Part shown: in pieces, positions 23,707-32,288 of the stretch
How the letters are laid out: every line of letters begins with the position of its first letter
How positions within the stretch are numbered: position 1 is the first letter of the stretch
The notes under the pieces: model-generated
Databases searched by the model: none
Told to the model about the DNA's origin: nothing
Seen by the model: only the letters and a program-made list of their open reading frames with translations
Made by a program: the position numbers and the translations under genes
Source of the DNA: Lentzea guizhouensis
GTDB lineage: Bacteria; Actinomycetota; Actinomycetes; Mycobacteriales; Pseudonocardiaceae
Direction of reading: 5' to 3'
Length of the DNA: 64,000 bases
NCBI RefSeq assembly: GCF_001701025.1
Contig: NZ_CP016793.1
Span: 6,448,001-6,512,000 of the forward strand

Positions 23707-25911
23707 ATGGGCATACCCCTGTCCAGGGCGGCCGCGCTTTCCGCCGCCGCTCTGTGTCTCGTGACCACCGTCAGCGCCACGACCTCGACCTCAGCCGGTG
23801 CCGCCGCGTGCGGTACCTCCAACGTCGCACTCAACCGCCCGGCCACCGCGTCCTCGACCGAGAACGGCGGCACGCCGGCCTCGGCCGCGGTCGACGGCAA
23901 CGCGGGCACCCGCTGGTCGTCGCAGTTCTCCGACCCGCAGTGGCTGCAGGTCGACCTCGGCTCCACGCAGCAGGTCTGCCGAGTCTCCCTGAGCTGGGAA
24001 GGCGCGTACGGCAGGGCTTTCCAGGTGCAGGTGAGCGACAACGCCGCCGACTCCGGTTCGTGGCGCAGCGTCTACTCGACCACCAGCGGAACCGGTGGCA
24101 CGCAGGCGCTCGACGTCTCCGGGACCGGCCGGTACGTGCGGGTGCTGGGCACCCAGCGCGGCACCGGCTACGGCTATTCGTTGTGGGAGCTGAGCGTCAA
24201 CGCCACCACCCCGGACACGCCCGGTGTGACGCCGACGGACCCGCGCAACCCGGACTTCGGGCCGAACGTGTACGTCTACGGGCCGGGCTCGTCGCAGGCG
24301 GAGATGCAGTCGCGCCTGGACGCGATCTCCGCGCAGATGAAGACGAACCAGTTCGGTCCGCAGCGCCACGCCGTGCTGTTCAAGCCCGGTTCGTACAACG
24401 CTGATGTGAACCTGCGGTTCTACACGCAGATCGTCGGTCTCGGCTTGATGCCGGACGACGTGAACATCAACGGCCACATCCGGGTCGAGGCCGACTGGTT
24501 GCAGCAGGGTGACGACCCGAACAACCTCGGCAACGCGACCCAGAACTTCTGGCGCGGCGCGGAGAACCTGTCGGTGACGCTGCCCGCGAACCAGATCGAG
24601 CGCTGGGCGGTCTCGCAGGCCACCGCGTACCGCCGGATGCACCTGCGCGGCCAGGCGCACCTGTGGAACGGCTACGACGGCTGGGCCAGCGGCGGCCTGA
24701 TCGTGGACAGCAAGATCGACGGCACGGTGATCTCGGGGTCGCAGCAGCAGTTCCTGACCCGCAACAGCAACCTGGCGGGCGGCTGGTCTGGGTCGGTGTG
24801 GAACATGGTCTTCGCCGGCACCCAGGGCGCACCCGCGAACCACTTCCCGAACCCGTCGCACACGACCGTGGACACCTCGCCGGTGACGCGGGAGAAGCCG
24901 TACCTGTACTTCGACGGCTCCGGTGAGTACCGCGTCTTCCTGCCCGCGCTGCGCCAGAACTCGCGCGGCACGAGCTGGGAGAACGGCAACCCCGGCACGT
25001 CGGTGTCGCTGGCGGACTTCTTCATCGTCAAGCCCGGCACCCCGGCCGCCACGATCAACGCGGCGCTGACGCAGGGCAAGCACCTGCTGCTCACGCCGGG
25101 CATCCACCAGCTCGACGACACGATCAGGGTGACCCGCCCGAACACCGTGGTCCTCGGCCTGGGCCTGGCGACGCTGACGCCCACCACGGGCAGGGCCGCG
25201 CTGACGACGTCCGATGTGGACGGTGTGAAGCTGGCCGGGTTCCTGGTCGACGCCGGCGTGCGGAACTCCCCGGTGCTGCTGGAGATCGGTGACTCCGGCG
25301 CCACCTCGCACGCGGCGAACCCGACCTCGTTGCACGACGTGTACCTGCGCGTCGGTGGCTCGCAGGCCGGCAAGGCGACGGTCAGCATGCGCGTCAACAG
25401 CCAGCACACGATCATCGACCACACCTGGGTGTGGCGCGCCGACCACGGCGAGGGCGTCAGCTGGACGGCCAACCCCGGCCAGAACGGCGTGGTCGTCAAC
25501 GGCGACAACGTGATCGCGTACGGGTTGTTCGTCGAGCACTACCAGCAGCACAACCTGATCTGGAACGGCAACGGCGGCCGCGTCTACCTCTACCAGAACG
25601 AGCTGCCGTACGACCCGCCCAACCAGGCGGCGTGGATGAACGGCTCCAAGCGCGGCTGGGCGGGGTACAAGGTCTCGGACAACGTGACCACCCACCAGGC
25701 GTTCGGCGTCGGCGTGTACGCCTTCAACCAGGCCGATCCGAGCATCGTGACCGACAACGGCTTCGAGGCGCCGAACAGGCCAGGAGTCCGGTTCACGCAC
25801 CTGGTCGCGGTGTCGCTCGGCGGGGTGGGGACGATCGCGAACGTCATCAACGGCACGGGTGGGCAGGCGGACCTGGCAAACCAGGTCCGGTACGTCGTGA
25901 GCTACCCCTGA
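23707..25911 (+). CDS. Secreted F5/8C (CBM32-like) plus beta-helix glycoside hydrolase-like protein
   Basis: The ATG at 23707 starts a signal peptide (cleavage near G-A-A-A, about 35); the longer frame would bury it. The 734-residue product has an F5/8C discoidin domain (about 37-170; N-G-G-T-P-A-S-A-A-V-D-G-N, D-P-Q-W-L-Q-V-D-L-G). A large domain from about 185 follows, with R-H-A-V-L-F-K-P-G-S-Y, F-Y-T-Q-I-V-G-L-G and N-F-W-R-G-A-E-N-L-S-V. Repeated short-strand blocks (H-L-L-L-T-P-G-I-H, N-T-V-V-L-G-L-G) indicate a right-handed beta-helix, as in pectate-lyase-like and GH55-like enzymes. Databases often name this family only by its F5/8 domain or misleadingly as adenylyl cyclase. It probably acts on a beta-glucan or similar polymer. 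The LacI operator upstream and a strong terminator after it mark a single-gene unit. Confidence 0.75.
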   Translation: MGIPLSRAAALSAAALCLVTTVSATTSTSAGAAACGTSNVALNRPATASSTENGGTPASAAVDGNAGTRWSSQFSDPQWLQVDLGSTQQVCRVSLSWEGAYGRAFQVQVSDNAADSGSWRSVYSTTSGTGGTQALDVSGTGRYVRVLGTQRGTGYGYSLWELSVNATTPDTPGVTPTDPRNPDFGPNVYVYGPGSSQAEMQSRLDAISAQMKTNQFGPQRHAVLFKPGSYNADVNLRFYTQIVGLGLMPDDVNINGHIRVEADWLQQGDDPNNLGNATQNFWRGAENLSVTLPANQIERWAVSQATAYRRMHLRGQAHLWNGYDGWASGGLIVDSKIDGTVISGSQQQFLTRNSNLAGGWSGSVWNMVFAGTQGAPANHFPNPSHTTVDTSPVTREKPYLYFDGSGEYRVFLPALRQNSRGTSWENGNPGTSVSLADFFIVKPGTPAATINAALTQGKHLLLTPGIHQLDDTIRVTRPNTVVLGLGLATLTPTTGRAALTTSDVDGVKLAGFLVDAGVRNSPVLLEIGDSGATSHAANPTSLHDVYLRVGGSQAGKATVSMRVNSQHTIIDHTWVWRADHGEGVSWTANPGQNGVVVNGDNVIAYGLFVEHYQQHNLIWNGNGGRVYLYQNELPYDPPNQAAWMNGSKRGWAGYKVSDNVTTHQAFGVGVYAFNQADPSIVTDNGFEAPNRPGVRFTHLVAVSLGGVGTIANVINGTGGQADLANQVRYVVSYP

Positions 25912-25934
25912 TGTGACAGCGGTGTGAGCGCCTG

Positions 25935-25969
25935 ACGGGCGCCGCGACCACCTCGGTCGCGGCGCCCGT
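25935..25969 (+). terminator. Strong terminator after the beta-helix enzyme gene
   Basis: Perfect 15-bp inverted repeat ACGGGCGCCGCGACC (25935-25949 and 25955-25969) with a 5-nt loop, followed by TGTTCTGT. Confidence 0.85.
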
Positions 25970-26019
25970 TGTTCTGTGTGGCAGGGCGTTGTGCGGCGGG
26001 CGTTGATGCGCAAAAGGAA

Positions 26020-26048
26020 CACCCCAGGGCACGCGCCGCCCTGGGGTG
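26020..26048 (-). terminator. Terminator of the DUF1996 gene
   Basis: Perfect 11-bp inverted repeat CACCCCAGGGC (26020-26030 and 26038-26048) with a 7-nt loop. On the minus strand it is followed by TTCCTTTT, a good U-tract, 18 nt after the DUF1996 stop. Confidence 0.85.
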
Positions 26049-26065
26049 CATGGAAGGGGAGAACG

Positions 26066-26968
26066 CTACCTCGGCAACCGGTAGTCCGGTCCGAGCGCGG
26101 CACCCCTGTGTGGCTTGTACAGATCATATCCACGCGGGTCGCACTGCAGGCCACCGTTCACGCAGTGGCGGACCAGCGCGGCCTGGGTCGGCGCGTCCCA
26201 GGCGTTCATGAAGTCGTAGTGCCAGGTGTAGCCGCGGCCGCTGGACAGCCGGACGCGGGACATGTCACCGGACACCGGGAACGCCATCTTGAACTCCAGC
26301 ATCGGCACCGCGACCGGGTGTGACGACGGGCAGACCAGGGTGGCGCGGTCCGGGTAGGCCATGTGTGACTTGTGGTCCGCCGAGTCGAGGTCGCGGCCGT
26401 TCCAGCAGCTGGGGGCCTGGTACCGGATGTTGAGCTGGGTGCCGGGCGGGCACCAGGCGGGGATGTCGTAGTTGTGGAAGCTGTCGCCGCACTCCCAGCC
26501 CTCCACGGCGCCGGGGGCGGTGCGGAACTGCTCCTGGGTGGCGCTCGGGCTGCCGACCACGAACCGGATGCCCGGCGGGAACGGCACGACGTCCTGGTAC
26601 TTCAGGATGCCCGACTTGTAGTAGATGACCTGCGGGAAGTCCGGCGGGATGAGCTGGTCGCCGTTGTAGACCGACGGGAACCAGTACGCGGACTTGTCGT
26701 CGGGCGTCTTGCAGTTGGTCTGGCCCGCTCGCAACGAGTCGGTGGTGGTGCGGGCGTTGGTGGTCGGGTTGCCAAGGAACGTGTGGAGGTGCGACGCGCC
26801 CGGCAGTCCCGGCAAGACGATCGGGTCGTCCGGGAGGTGGTGCGTGACCGAGCAGTTCGCCTGGAACTCGTGGTGCGTGACCAGGTCGTCCGCTTGGGCC
26901 TGGGTGACGACGACGAACGCCGTCACCAGGGCGGCCGCCGCCGCTAGTGCGCTGAGTTTTCTGGACAC
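26066..26968 (-). CDS. Secreted DUF1996 protein
   Basis: GTG at 26968 with AGGAGG upstream starts a signal peptide (cleavage near A-Q-A, about 26). The roughly 275-residue mature protein carries the DUF1996 landmarks: F-Q-A-N-C-S-V-T-H-H, H-L-H-T-F-L-G-N, S-A-Y-W-F-P-S, P-S-C-W-N-G, H-M-A-Y and C-P-S-S-H-P-V. Conserved His and Cys suggest a metal-bound or disulfide-stabilised fold, but the biochemical role of the family is not established. It is found secreted in fungi and actinobacteria that degrade polysaccharides. A LacI operator sits just upstream, and the divergent glycosidase shares this regulation, so it probably works in the same polymer-use programme. Confidence 0.88.
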   Translation of the reverse strand: MSRKLSALAAAAALVTAFVVVTQAQADDLVTHHEFQANCSVTHHLPDDPIVLPGLPGASHLHTFLGNPTTNARTTTDSLRAGQTNCKTPDDKSAYWFPSVYNGDQLIPPDFPQVIYYKSGILKYQDVVPFPPGIRFVVGSPSATQEQFRTAPGAVEGWECGDSFHNYDIPAWCPPGTQLNIRYQAPSCWNGRDLDSADHKSHMAYPDRATLVCPSSHPVAVPMLEFKMAFPVSGDMSRVRLSSGRGYTWHYDFMNAWDAPTQAALVRHCVNGGLQCDPRGYDLYKPHRGAALGPDYRLPR

Positions 26969-27001
26969 CTTTGTCCTCCTGCCGACGTGGGGAACCGGCT
27001 T

Positions 27002-27015
27002 GGAGAGCGCTCTCC
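27002..27015. promoter_or_regulatory. LacI operator upstream of the DUF1996 gene
   Basis: GGAGAGCGCTCTCC is a perfect 14-bp palindrome within TTGGAGAGCGCTCTCCCAA, 33 nt before the DUF1996 start and on the near side of the divergent intergenic region. Confidence 0.8.
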
Positions 27016-27105
27016 CAACCAGGTTCCCGCTCCGGTCGGCGAGGTGTCAAGACCGGTTCTTTGACACTGCCGACGCTGGGTCGTAACGTTCGTCGGCAGG
27101 GTTGT

Positions 27106-27117
27106 GAGAGCGCTCTC
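27106..27117. promoter_or_regulatory. LacI operator upstream of the clan-A glycosidase gene
   Basis: GAGAGCGCTCTC is a perfect 12-bp palindrome, 36 nt before the glycosidase start. With 27002-27015 it gives each divergent promoter its own operator. Confidence 0.8.
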
Positions 27118-27152
27118 CACGCACACGACCCCTACCCGTGGCAGGAGGCGCG

Positions 27153-29264
27153 ATGGTTCGCGTCCGCTCCATCGGCACGGTTCTCGCCGTGCTCGCAAGT
27201 CTTGTGCTCGTACCGGGAACGGTGACCGCCGCGCCCGAACTGCTCTCCCAGGGCAAGCCCGCCGTCGCGTCCTCGGCCGAGAACGGCGGCACGCCCGCGT
27301 CGGCCGCGGTCGACGGTGATGCGGGCACGCGCTGGTCCAGTCAGTGGAGCGACCCGCAGTGGCTGCGGGTCGACCTGGGTGCGTCGTCGGCGATCACCCG
27401 CGTCGAGCTCGACTGGGAAGGCGCGTACGCCACCGCGTTCGACATCCAGACCTCGGCCAATGGCGACTCCTGGCAGACCGTCCGCTCGGTCACCGGCGCC
27501 ACCGGCGGCCGGCAGGGTCACGACGTCAGCGGCACCGGCCGTTACGTGCGCGTCAACGCCACCCAGCGCGCCAACGGTTACGGCGTCTCGTTGTGGGAGT
27601 TCCGGGTCTTCGGCTCACAAGGTCCCGTCGCGCCAACGGGTGTGCACGTGACCGGTTCGCAGGGCAACTGGCGGTTGCTCGTGGACGGTCAGCCGTGGAC
27701 GGTGAAGGGCCTGACCTGGGGCCCGCCCGCCGCCGACGCCGCGCGGTACATGCCGGAGCTGAAGTCCATGGGCGTCAACACGTTGCGCACCTGGGGCACC
27801 GACGCCTCGACCCGTCCGCTGCTCGACGCGGCCGCGGCGAACGGCCTGCGCGTGATGAACGGCTTCTGGCTGCAGCCCGGCGGCGGTCCCGGTTCCGGCG
27901 GCTGCGTCAACTACGTCACCGACGCGCAGTACAAAGCGGACATGCTCGGGCAGATCCGGCAATGGGTGACCACCTACAAGGACCACCCCGGCGTGCTCAT
28001 GTGGAACGTCGGCAACGAGTCCATCCTCGGCCTGCAGAACTGCTACTCCGGCACCGAGCTGGAGAACCAGCGCGTGGCCTACGCGCGGTACCTCAACGAG
28101 GCCGCCCGCGCGATCCACGCGATCGACACCAACCACCCGGTGACGAACACGGACGCGTGGACCGGCGCGTGGGCGTACCTGAAGGCGCACACGCCCGACC
28201 TCGACCTGTACTCGGTCAACTCCTACGGCAACGTCTGCCAGGTGCGCCAGGACTGGCTCAACGGCGGCTACACCAAGCCGTACATCCTCACCGAGGCCGG
28301 ACCCGCCGGTGAGTGGGAGGTCCCCAACGACGCCAACGGCGTGCCCGCGGAACCCACCGACGTGCAGAAGCGCGACGGCTACACCCAGGCGTGGAACTGC
28401 ATCGTCGGCCACACCGGGGTGTCGTTCGGCGGCACGTTGTTCCACTACGGCACCGAGTACGACTTCGGCGCGGTGTGGTTCAACCTGACCCCGGCGGGCA
28501 AGAAGCGGCTGTCGTTCTACGCGGTGCAGCGCGCGTTCGGCGGCGCCACCCCGGCCAACACCCCGCCGGTGATCTCCGCGATGAACGTCCCGCAAACCGT
28601 CGCCGCCGGTGCACCGCTCACCGTCGACGTGACGGCCTCGGACCCGAACGGCGACACGATCACGTGGTCGGCGGCGCTGAACTCGAAGTACATCGACAAC
28701 AGCGGAGGTCTCGCGAACGCGCCGGTGCAGGTCAACGGCAACCGCCTGACGCTCACCGCACCCGACCGCCTCGGCGTGTGGAAGGTGTACGTGATGGCCG
28801 AGGACGGCCGCGGCAACATCGGCATCGAGACCCGCTCGGTCCGGGTCGTGGCACCGCAACCGTCCGGCGTGAACGTCGCGCAGGGCAAGGCGGTCACCGC
28901 CTCCTCCTACCAGCAGGTCGGCGACGGGGCACCGTTCCCGCCCTCCAACGCGGTCGACGGCAACGCCGGCTCGCGCTGGGCCACCGACTGGGTCGACCCG
29001 CAGTGGCTGCGCGTCGACCTGGGCGCGGTGACGACGTTCCAGCACGTGCAGCTGGTGTGGGAGGGCGCGTTCGGCCGCGCCTACGAGATCCAGGTGTCCG
29101 ACGACGGCACCAGCTGGCGCGCGGTCTACGGCACGACGACCGGCAACGGCGGTGTGGACGCGATCGACGTGACCGCGACCGCCCGCTACGTCCGGCTGCA
29201 CGCCACGCAGCGCGGCACCGGCTGGGGCTACTCGCTCTACGAGCTCGGCGTCTACCGGCGCTGA
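27153..29264 (+). CDS. Secreted clan-A glycoside hydrolase flanked by two F5/8C domains
   Basis: ATG 27153 after AGGAGG gives 703 residues with a signal peptide (cleavage near T-A-A, about 25). An F5/8C domain (about 28-155) resembles that of the beta-helix enzyme upstream, with the same N-G-G-T-P-A-S-A-A-V-D-G block. A TIM-barrel domain follows (G-V-N-T-L-R-T-W-G), with acid/base Glu about 289 in V-G-N-E-S and nucleophile Glu about 381 in L-T-E-A-G, spaced as in GH clan A. An immunoglobulin-like domain (T-P-P-V-I-S-A-M) and a second F5/8C domain end the protein. The barrel resembles GH2-C or GH72-like enzymes; substrate is not certain, a glucan being plausible. It is under a LacI operator shared with its neighbours. 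Confidence 0.82.
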   Translation: MVRVRSIGTVLAVLASLVLVPGTVTAAPELLSQGKPAVASSAENGGTPASAAVDGDAGTRWSSQWSDPQWLRVDLGASSAITRVELDWEGAYATAFDIQTSANGDSWQTVRSVTGATGGRQGHDVSGTGRYVRVNATQRANGYGVSLWEFRVFGSQGPVAPTGVHVTGSQGNWRLLVDGQPWTVKGLTWGPPAADAARYMPELKSMGVNTLRTWGTDASTRPLLDAAAANGLRVMNGFWLQPGGGPGSGGCVNYVTDAQYKADMLGQIRQWVTTYKDHPGVLMWNVGNESILGLQNCYSGTELENQRVAYARYLNEAARAIHAIDTNHPVTNTDAWTGAWAYLKAHTPDLDLYSVNSYGNVCQVRQDWLNGGYTKPYILTEAGPAGEWEVPNDANGVPAEPTDVQKRDGYTQAWNCIVGHTGVSFGGTLFHYGTEYDFGAVWFNLTPAGKKRLSFYAVQRAFGGATPANTPPVISAMNVPQTVAAGAPLTVDVTASDPNGDTITWSAALNSKYIDNSGGLANAPVQVNGNRLTLTAPDRLGVWKVYVMAEDGRGNIGIETRSVRVVAPQPSGVNVAQGKAVTASSYQQVGDGAPFPPSNAVDGNAGSRWATDWVDPQWLRVDLGAVTTFQHVQLVWEGAFGRAYEIQVSDDGTSWRAVYGTTTGNGGVDAIDVTATARYVRLHATQRGTGWGYSLYELGVYRR

Positions 29265-29271
29265 GCTCGTG

Positions 29272-29312
29272 GTCACCGGAACCCGGCCGCACGTCGGCCA
29301 GGTTCCGGTGAC
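29272..29312 (+). terminator. Hairpin after the clan-A glycosidase gene
   Basis: A perfect 12-bp inverted repeat GTCACCGGAACC (29272-29283 and 29301-29312) starts 7 nt after the stop. The 17-nt loop itself contains a small GGCCG...CGGCC stem. The following 29313-29427 shows nothing further I can support. Confidence 0.7.
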
Positions 29313-29427
29313 AGCCCGGAGTGCGTTCCGCGGTCATGCCACGACGATCAACGTGGTGGCGACCATCAGCAGCCAGTGAGTAGTTCCACTGTTCCCCGCG
29401 CACGTCCGCGCCTGCCAGGGTGATCAC

Positions 29428-30384
29428 GTGGTGCACACGGGGGAGGGGCACGCCATCGGGCGTGTCCTGGTTCAGGTGGCGGCGGCCGGCGTGATCGGCG
29501 CACTGGCCGTGCTGCCCTTGGTCGGGGCCGTGGTCGGCGTGCTGCTCGGCGGCGCCACGGCCGCGGTGGTCATGGCCGGCGTGTTCGCGGTGGTGCTGGT
29601 CGTGGCCCTGACAGCGGTGGCAGGACTGGCCCCGGACGCGTCGTGGCTCACCGGTTCCCGAGGCGGCCGCATCTGCTGGGCCGTGTTCGTCGGTGCCGGC
29701 GGCACGGTCCTGTGGCTGCTCTCGTGGGACCTCACCGACGCCGCCGGCCTCGCCCTGAGCCGAACTCCGACTCTCTGGGTACCCGCCTCCGTGGTGCTGT
29801 TCGCGCTGATGGCGGCCCTGCTGCTGCGCCGCTGGTACCTCGCCGCCGGCTCACTGACCGTCCTGGTCGCCACCGCCCTGCTGGTGCTCAAAGCACTGGC
29901 CGACGCCTCACCGTCCGCCCTGGACCTGCGGTTCGCCGACGACCAGATCGCACGCGGCTCGCTGATGGCGACCACCGTCCCCGGCTACCGCCTGCGGCCC
30001 GGCCAGGGCACCTGGTACCTCGAACCCGACGGCGCCGACCCGCAGGCGCGCTACATCTCCGTCGGCCCGCGGCTGGGCGCGGACCCCGGCGAGTGCGTGT
30101 ACGGGGCGAAGGTCTGCGACGTCGAGACCGCGTCACTGCGGTACGAGCTCTTCGAGGACGCCCAGGCCTACACGCGCTACCTGGTAGGCCGGGAGGTCGA
30201 GGTCAGGGGAGGCCTCGCGGTCGACAGGGGCACCCTGCGCACCGCCGCGCTGGAACTGCGCCCGGCCACCGACGGCGAGGCGTGGGAGGTGCTGCCGGAG
30301 CCGCGTCCGTCCACACCGGACCGCCCGGTCCGCGAGGTGGCACGGGAGCTGGCCCGCGACCTGTTCGGCGGTCACTGGCACTAG
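29428..30384 (+). CDS. Membrane protein of unknown function
   Basis: A GTG start at 29428 gives 318 residues. Four hydrophobic spans occupy about residues 12-70 and 82-160 (V-L-P-L-V-G-A-V-V-G-V-L-L-G, W-L-L-S-W-D-L, L-W-V-P-A-S-V-V-L-F-A-L, L-T-V-L-V-A-T-A-L-L-V). The remaining half is hydrophilic, with two Cys in E-C-V-Y-G-A-K-V-C and no known motif; topology suggests it faces outside or forms a sensing domain. I do not recognise a family. The stop overlaps that of the convergent antiporter gene by 4 nt (ACTAGT), so no terminator separates them. Confidence 0.65.
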   Translation: MVHTGEGHAIGRVLVQVAAAGVIGALAVLPLVGAVVGVLLGGATAAVVMAGVFAVVLVVALTAVAGLAPDASWLTGSRGGRICWAVFVGAGGTVLWLLSWDLTDAAGLALSRTPTLWVPASVVLFALMAALLLRRWYLAAGSLTVLVATALLVLKALADASPSALDLRFADDQIARGSLMATTVPGYRLRPGQGTWYLEPDGADPQARYISVGPRLGADPGECVYGAKVCDVETASLRYELFEDAQAYTRYLVGREVEVRGGLAVDRGTLRTAALELRPATDGEAWEVLPEPRPSTPDRPVREVARELARDLFGGHWH

Positions 30385-31961
30385 TCTTCGACCTCGCGCC
30401 GTGACAACCGGACCTCCTCCACGTCCAGCCGCGCCTGCACCGTCCGCAGCACGATGTCGTCGATCGCCCGCTCGTCGCGCAGCCGCACCACCGTGGCCCG
30501 CTTGTGCGCGATCAGCTCCAGCCGCAGCGCCGCGTACTCCGCCTCCGCCTGCGTGGTCTCCTCGTCGCCGCTCGCGGCGGAGCGCTGGACCTCCAGGTGG
30601 TGGTCGTACTCGGCCAGCACCCGCTTGTAGACGACGTCGCTGACGCCGACCTTGTCCGCCAGGCCCGGCAGCGCCTCGTAGGCCTCCTCCGACGCCGTCG
30701 ACTGGGCCAGGCGCAGCTCCTCCTCCACGGCCGTGTCCTCAGGCAGGTGCGCCCACCGCACGATCACCGGCAGCAGCAGCGACTGCACGACCAGCGTCAG
30801 CACCACCACGCCGGACGTGATCAGCACGATCTCCTCGCGGAACGGGAACGGCGCGCCCGACGCCGTGGTCTCCGGGACCGCGAGCGCCGCGGCCAGTGAC
30901 ACGGCACCGCGGAACCCGGCTGCCGTGCTGACCATGCGTTGCCGTGCGCCGACACGACGCAGACGTTGCTGAGGGCGGCGGTCAATCGCACGGATGACAT
31001 ATGGCGTGGTGTAGCTCCACGCCACACGCGTGCCCACGACCGCCAACGCCACCAGCCCGATAGCACCGAACGACGCCAGCACCTCCGCGCCGTCCAACGC
31101 GCGCACCGCACCGTGCGCTTGCAGTCCGATGAGGACGAACAACGAGCCGTTCAACAGGAACGTCGACAACCGCCAGAACGCCTCCGACTGCTGCCGTGCG
31201 TCGGCGCGCACCAGCCGCGGCCCGATCTGGCTCAACGTCAGGCCCGCGACGACCACCGCGATCACGCCGGACCCGTGCACGAGCTCGGCCAGCAGGAACG
31301 CCGCGAACGGCGTCAGCACGCTGACCACGCTCTCCTGCACGGGGTTGTCGAGCCGGCGCCGGACCTGCACCACGAGCCACGCGCACAGCAGGCCCGCCGC
31401 CGCGCCGCCGGCGTAGGACAGCAGGAACCGCCAGCCGACCAGTCCGCCGCTGTACTGCACCTCGCCCGCGGTGACGGCGACCGCGATGCCGTAGATGACC
31501 AGCGCGGTGCCGTCGTTGATCAGCGACTCGGCCTTGATGACGGTGGTGGTGCGCCGCGGCAGCCCACGCGCGATCGCCGCCACCGCCGTGGCGTCAGTGG
31601 GGGCCAGCGCCGCTCCGAGGACCCAGGCAGGTCCCCAGTCCAGCCCCAGCGCGTGACCGACCCAGGCGATCGCCGCGGCCGTCGCGATCACCAGCAGGGT
31701 GCTGGTCAGCACGATTACGCGCAGGTTGGAACGGATCTCGCGCAACGAGGTGGTGAGGCTCTCCCAGTACAGCAGCGCCGGGAGGAAGATCAGCAGCATC
31801 GCCTCCGGCGGCAGGCTCACCGACTCCAGGCTCGGCACGAACCCGAGCACCGCGCCGAACACCACGAGCAACACCGGCGCCGCGACGCGCAACCGTCCGG
31901 CCGCGACGCTGCTCACCAGCACGCACACACCCAGCACCACGACGAGTTCCAGACCGAGCAT
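30381..31961 (-). CDS. CPA1-family Na+/H+ antiporter
   Basis: The 526-residue protein has about 12 membrane helices with the CPA1/NhaP motifs F-L-P-A-L-L-Y-W-E-S, A-P-T-D-A-T-A-V and S-L-I-N-D-G-T-A-L-V (the Asp of the N-D pair exchanges ions). F-R-G-A-V-S-L-A-A-A-L appears late. A cytosolic C-terminal region of about 110 charged, helical residues probably regulates activity. It exchanges sodium or potassium for protons across the cell membrane. It begins 18 nt after the thioredoxin gene in a merR-trx-antiporter operon, an unusual grouping that hints at redox control of ion or pH balance. Confidence 0.9.
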   Translation of the reverse strand: MLGLELVVVLGVCVLVSSVAAGRLRVAAPVLLVVFGAVLGFVPSLESVSLPPEAMLLIFLPALLYWESLTTSLREIRSNLRVIVLTSTLLVIATAAAIAWVGHALGLDWGPAWVLGAALAPTDATAVAAIARGLPRRTTTVIKAESLINDGTALVIYGIAVAVTAGEVQYSGGLVGWRFLLSYAGGAAAGLLCAWLVVQVRRRLDNPVQESVVSVLTPFAAFLLAELVHGSGVIAVVVAGLTLSQIGPRLVRADARQQSEAFWRLSTFLLNGSLFVLIGLQAHGAVRALDGAEVLASFGAIGLVALAVVGTRVAWSYTTPYVIRAIDRRPQQRLRRVGARQRMVSTAAGFRGAVSLAAALAVPETTASGAPFPFREEIVLITSGVVVLTLVVQSLLLPVIVRWAHLPEDTAVEEELRLAQSTASEEAYEALPGLADKVGVSDVVYKRVLAEYDHHLEVQRSAASGDEETTQAEAEYAALRLELIAHKRATVVRLRDERAIDDIVLRTVQARLDVEEVRLSRREVED

Positions 31962-31979
31962 GCGCGTAATCTAAAACCT

Positions 31980-32288
31980 TCAAGCGGACAAGGCGTCATC
32001 CAGTTCGGCGAGCAGCCGCGACTTGGGCCGTGCCCCCACGATCGAACGAATCGGCACGCCGTCGCGGAACAACAGCATCGTCGGCAGCGACATCACCTGG
32101 TAGTCGCGGGCCGTCGCCGTGTTCTCGTCGGCGTTGATGCGCAGAACGGTCAGATCGTCGCGCTCGCGGTCGATCTCGTCGAGCACCGGCGAGAGCATGT
32201 GGCACGGTCCGCACCACTGCGCCCAGAACTCGACGAGCACGGTCCCGGTCCGCACGCTCGCGGCGAACGTCGCGTCGGTCAGCTGCAC
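31980..32288 (-). CDS. Thioredoxin
   Basis: GTG at 32288 lies inside the end of the merR gene (10-nt overlap) and gives a 102-residue single-domain thioredoxin. F-W-A-Q-W-C-G-P-C-H is the active site, with the redox pair at about 26 and 29. The cis-Pro loop S-L-P-T-M-L-L-F-R-D-G and the C-terminal G-A-R-P-K-S-R-L follow. No signal peptide is present, so it works in the cytosol as a disulfide reductase. The longer in-frame extension is antisense-like and lacks the fold. Coupling to a Cys-containing MerR protein suggests expression in response to oxidative or thiol stress. Confidence 0.92.
   Translation of the reverse strand: MQLTDATFAASVRTGTVLVEFWAQWCGPCHMLSPVLDEIDRERDDLTVLRINADENTATARDYQVMSLPTMLLFRDGVPIRSIVGARPKSRLLAELDDALSA

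Noticed and set aside
23707..25911. Adenylyl cyclase, a common database name for this protein family
   Set aside because: No cyclase motifs; signal peptide, F5/8C domain and beta-helix strands indicate an exported carbohydrate-active protein.
26020..26048. Possible further copy of the PKS hairpin repeat
   Set aside because: The CCCCAGGG inverted repeat has a different sequence and a U-tract on the minus strand; it is an ordinary terminator.
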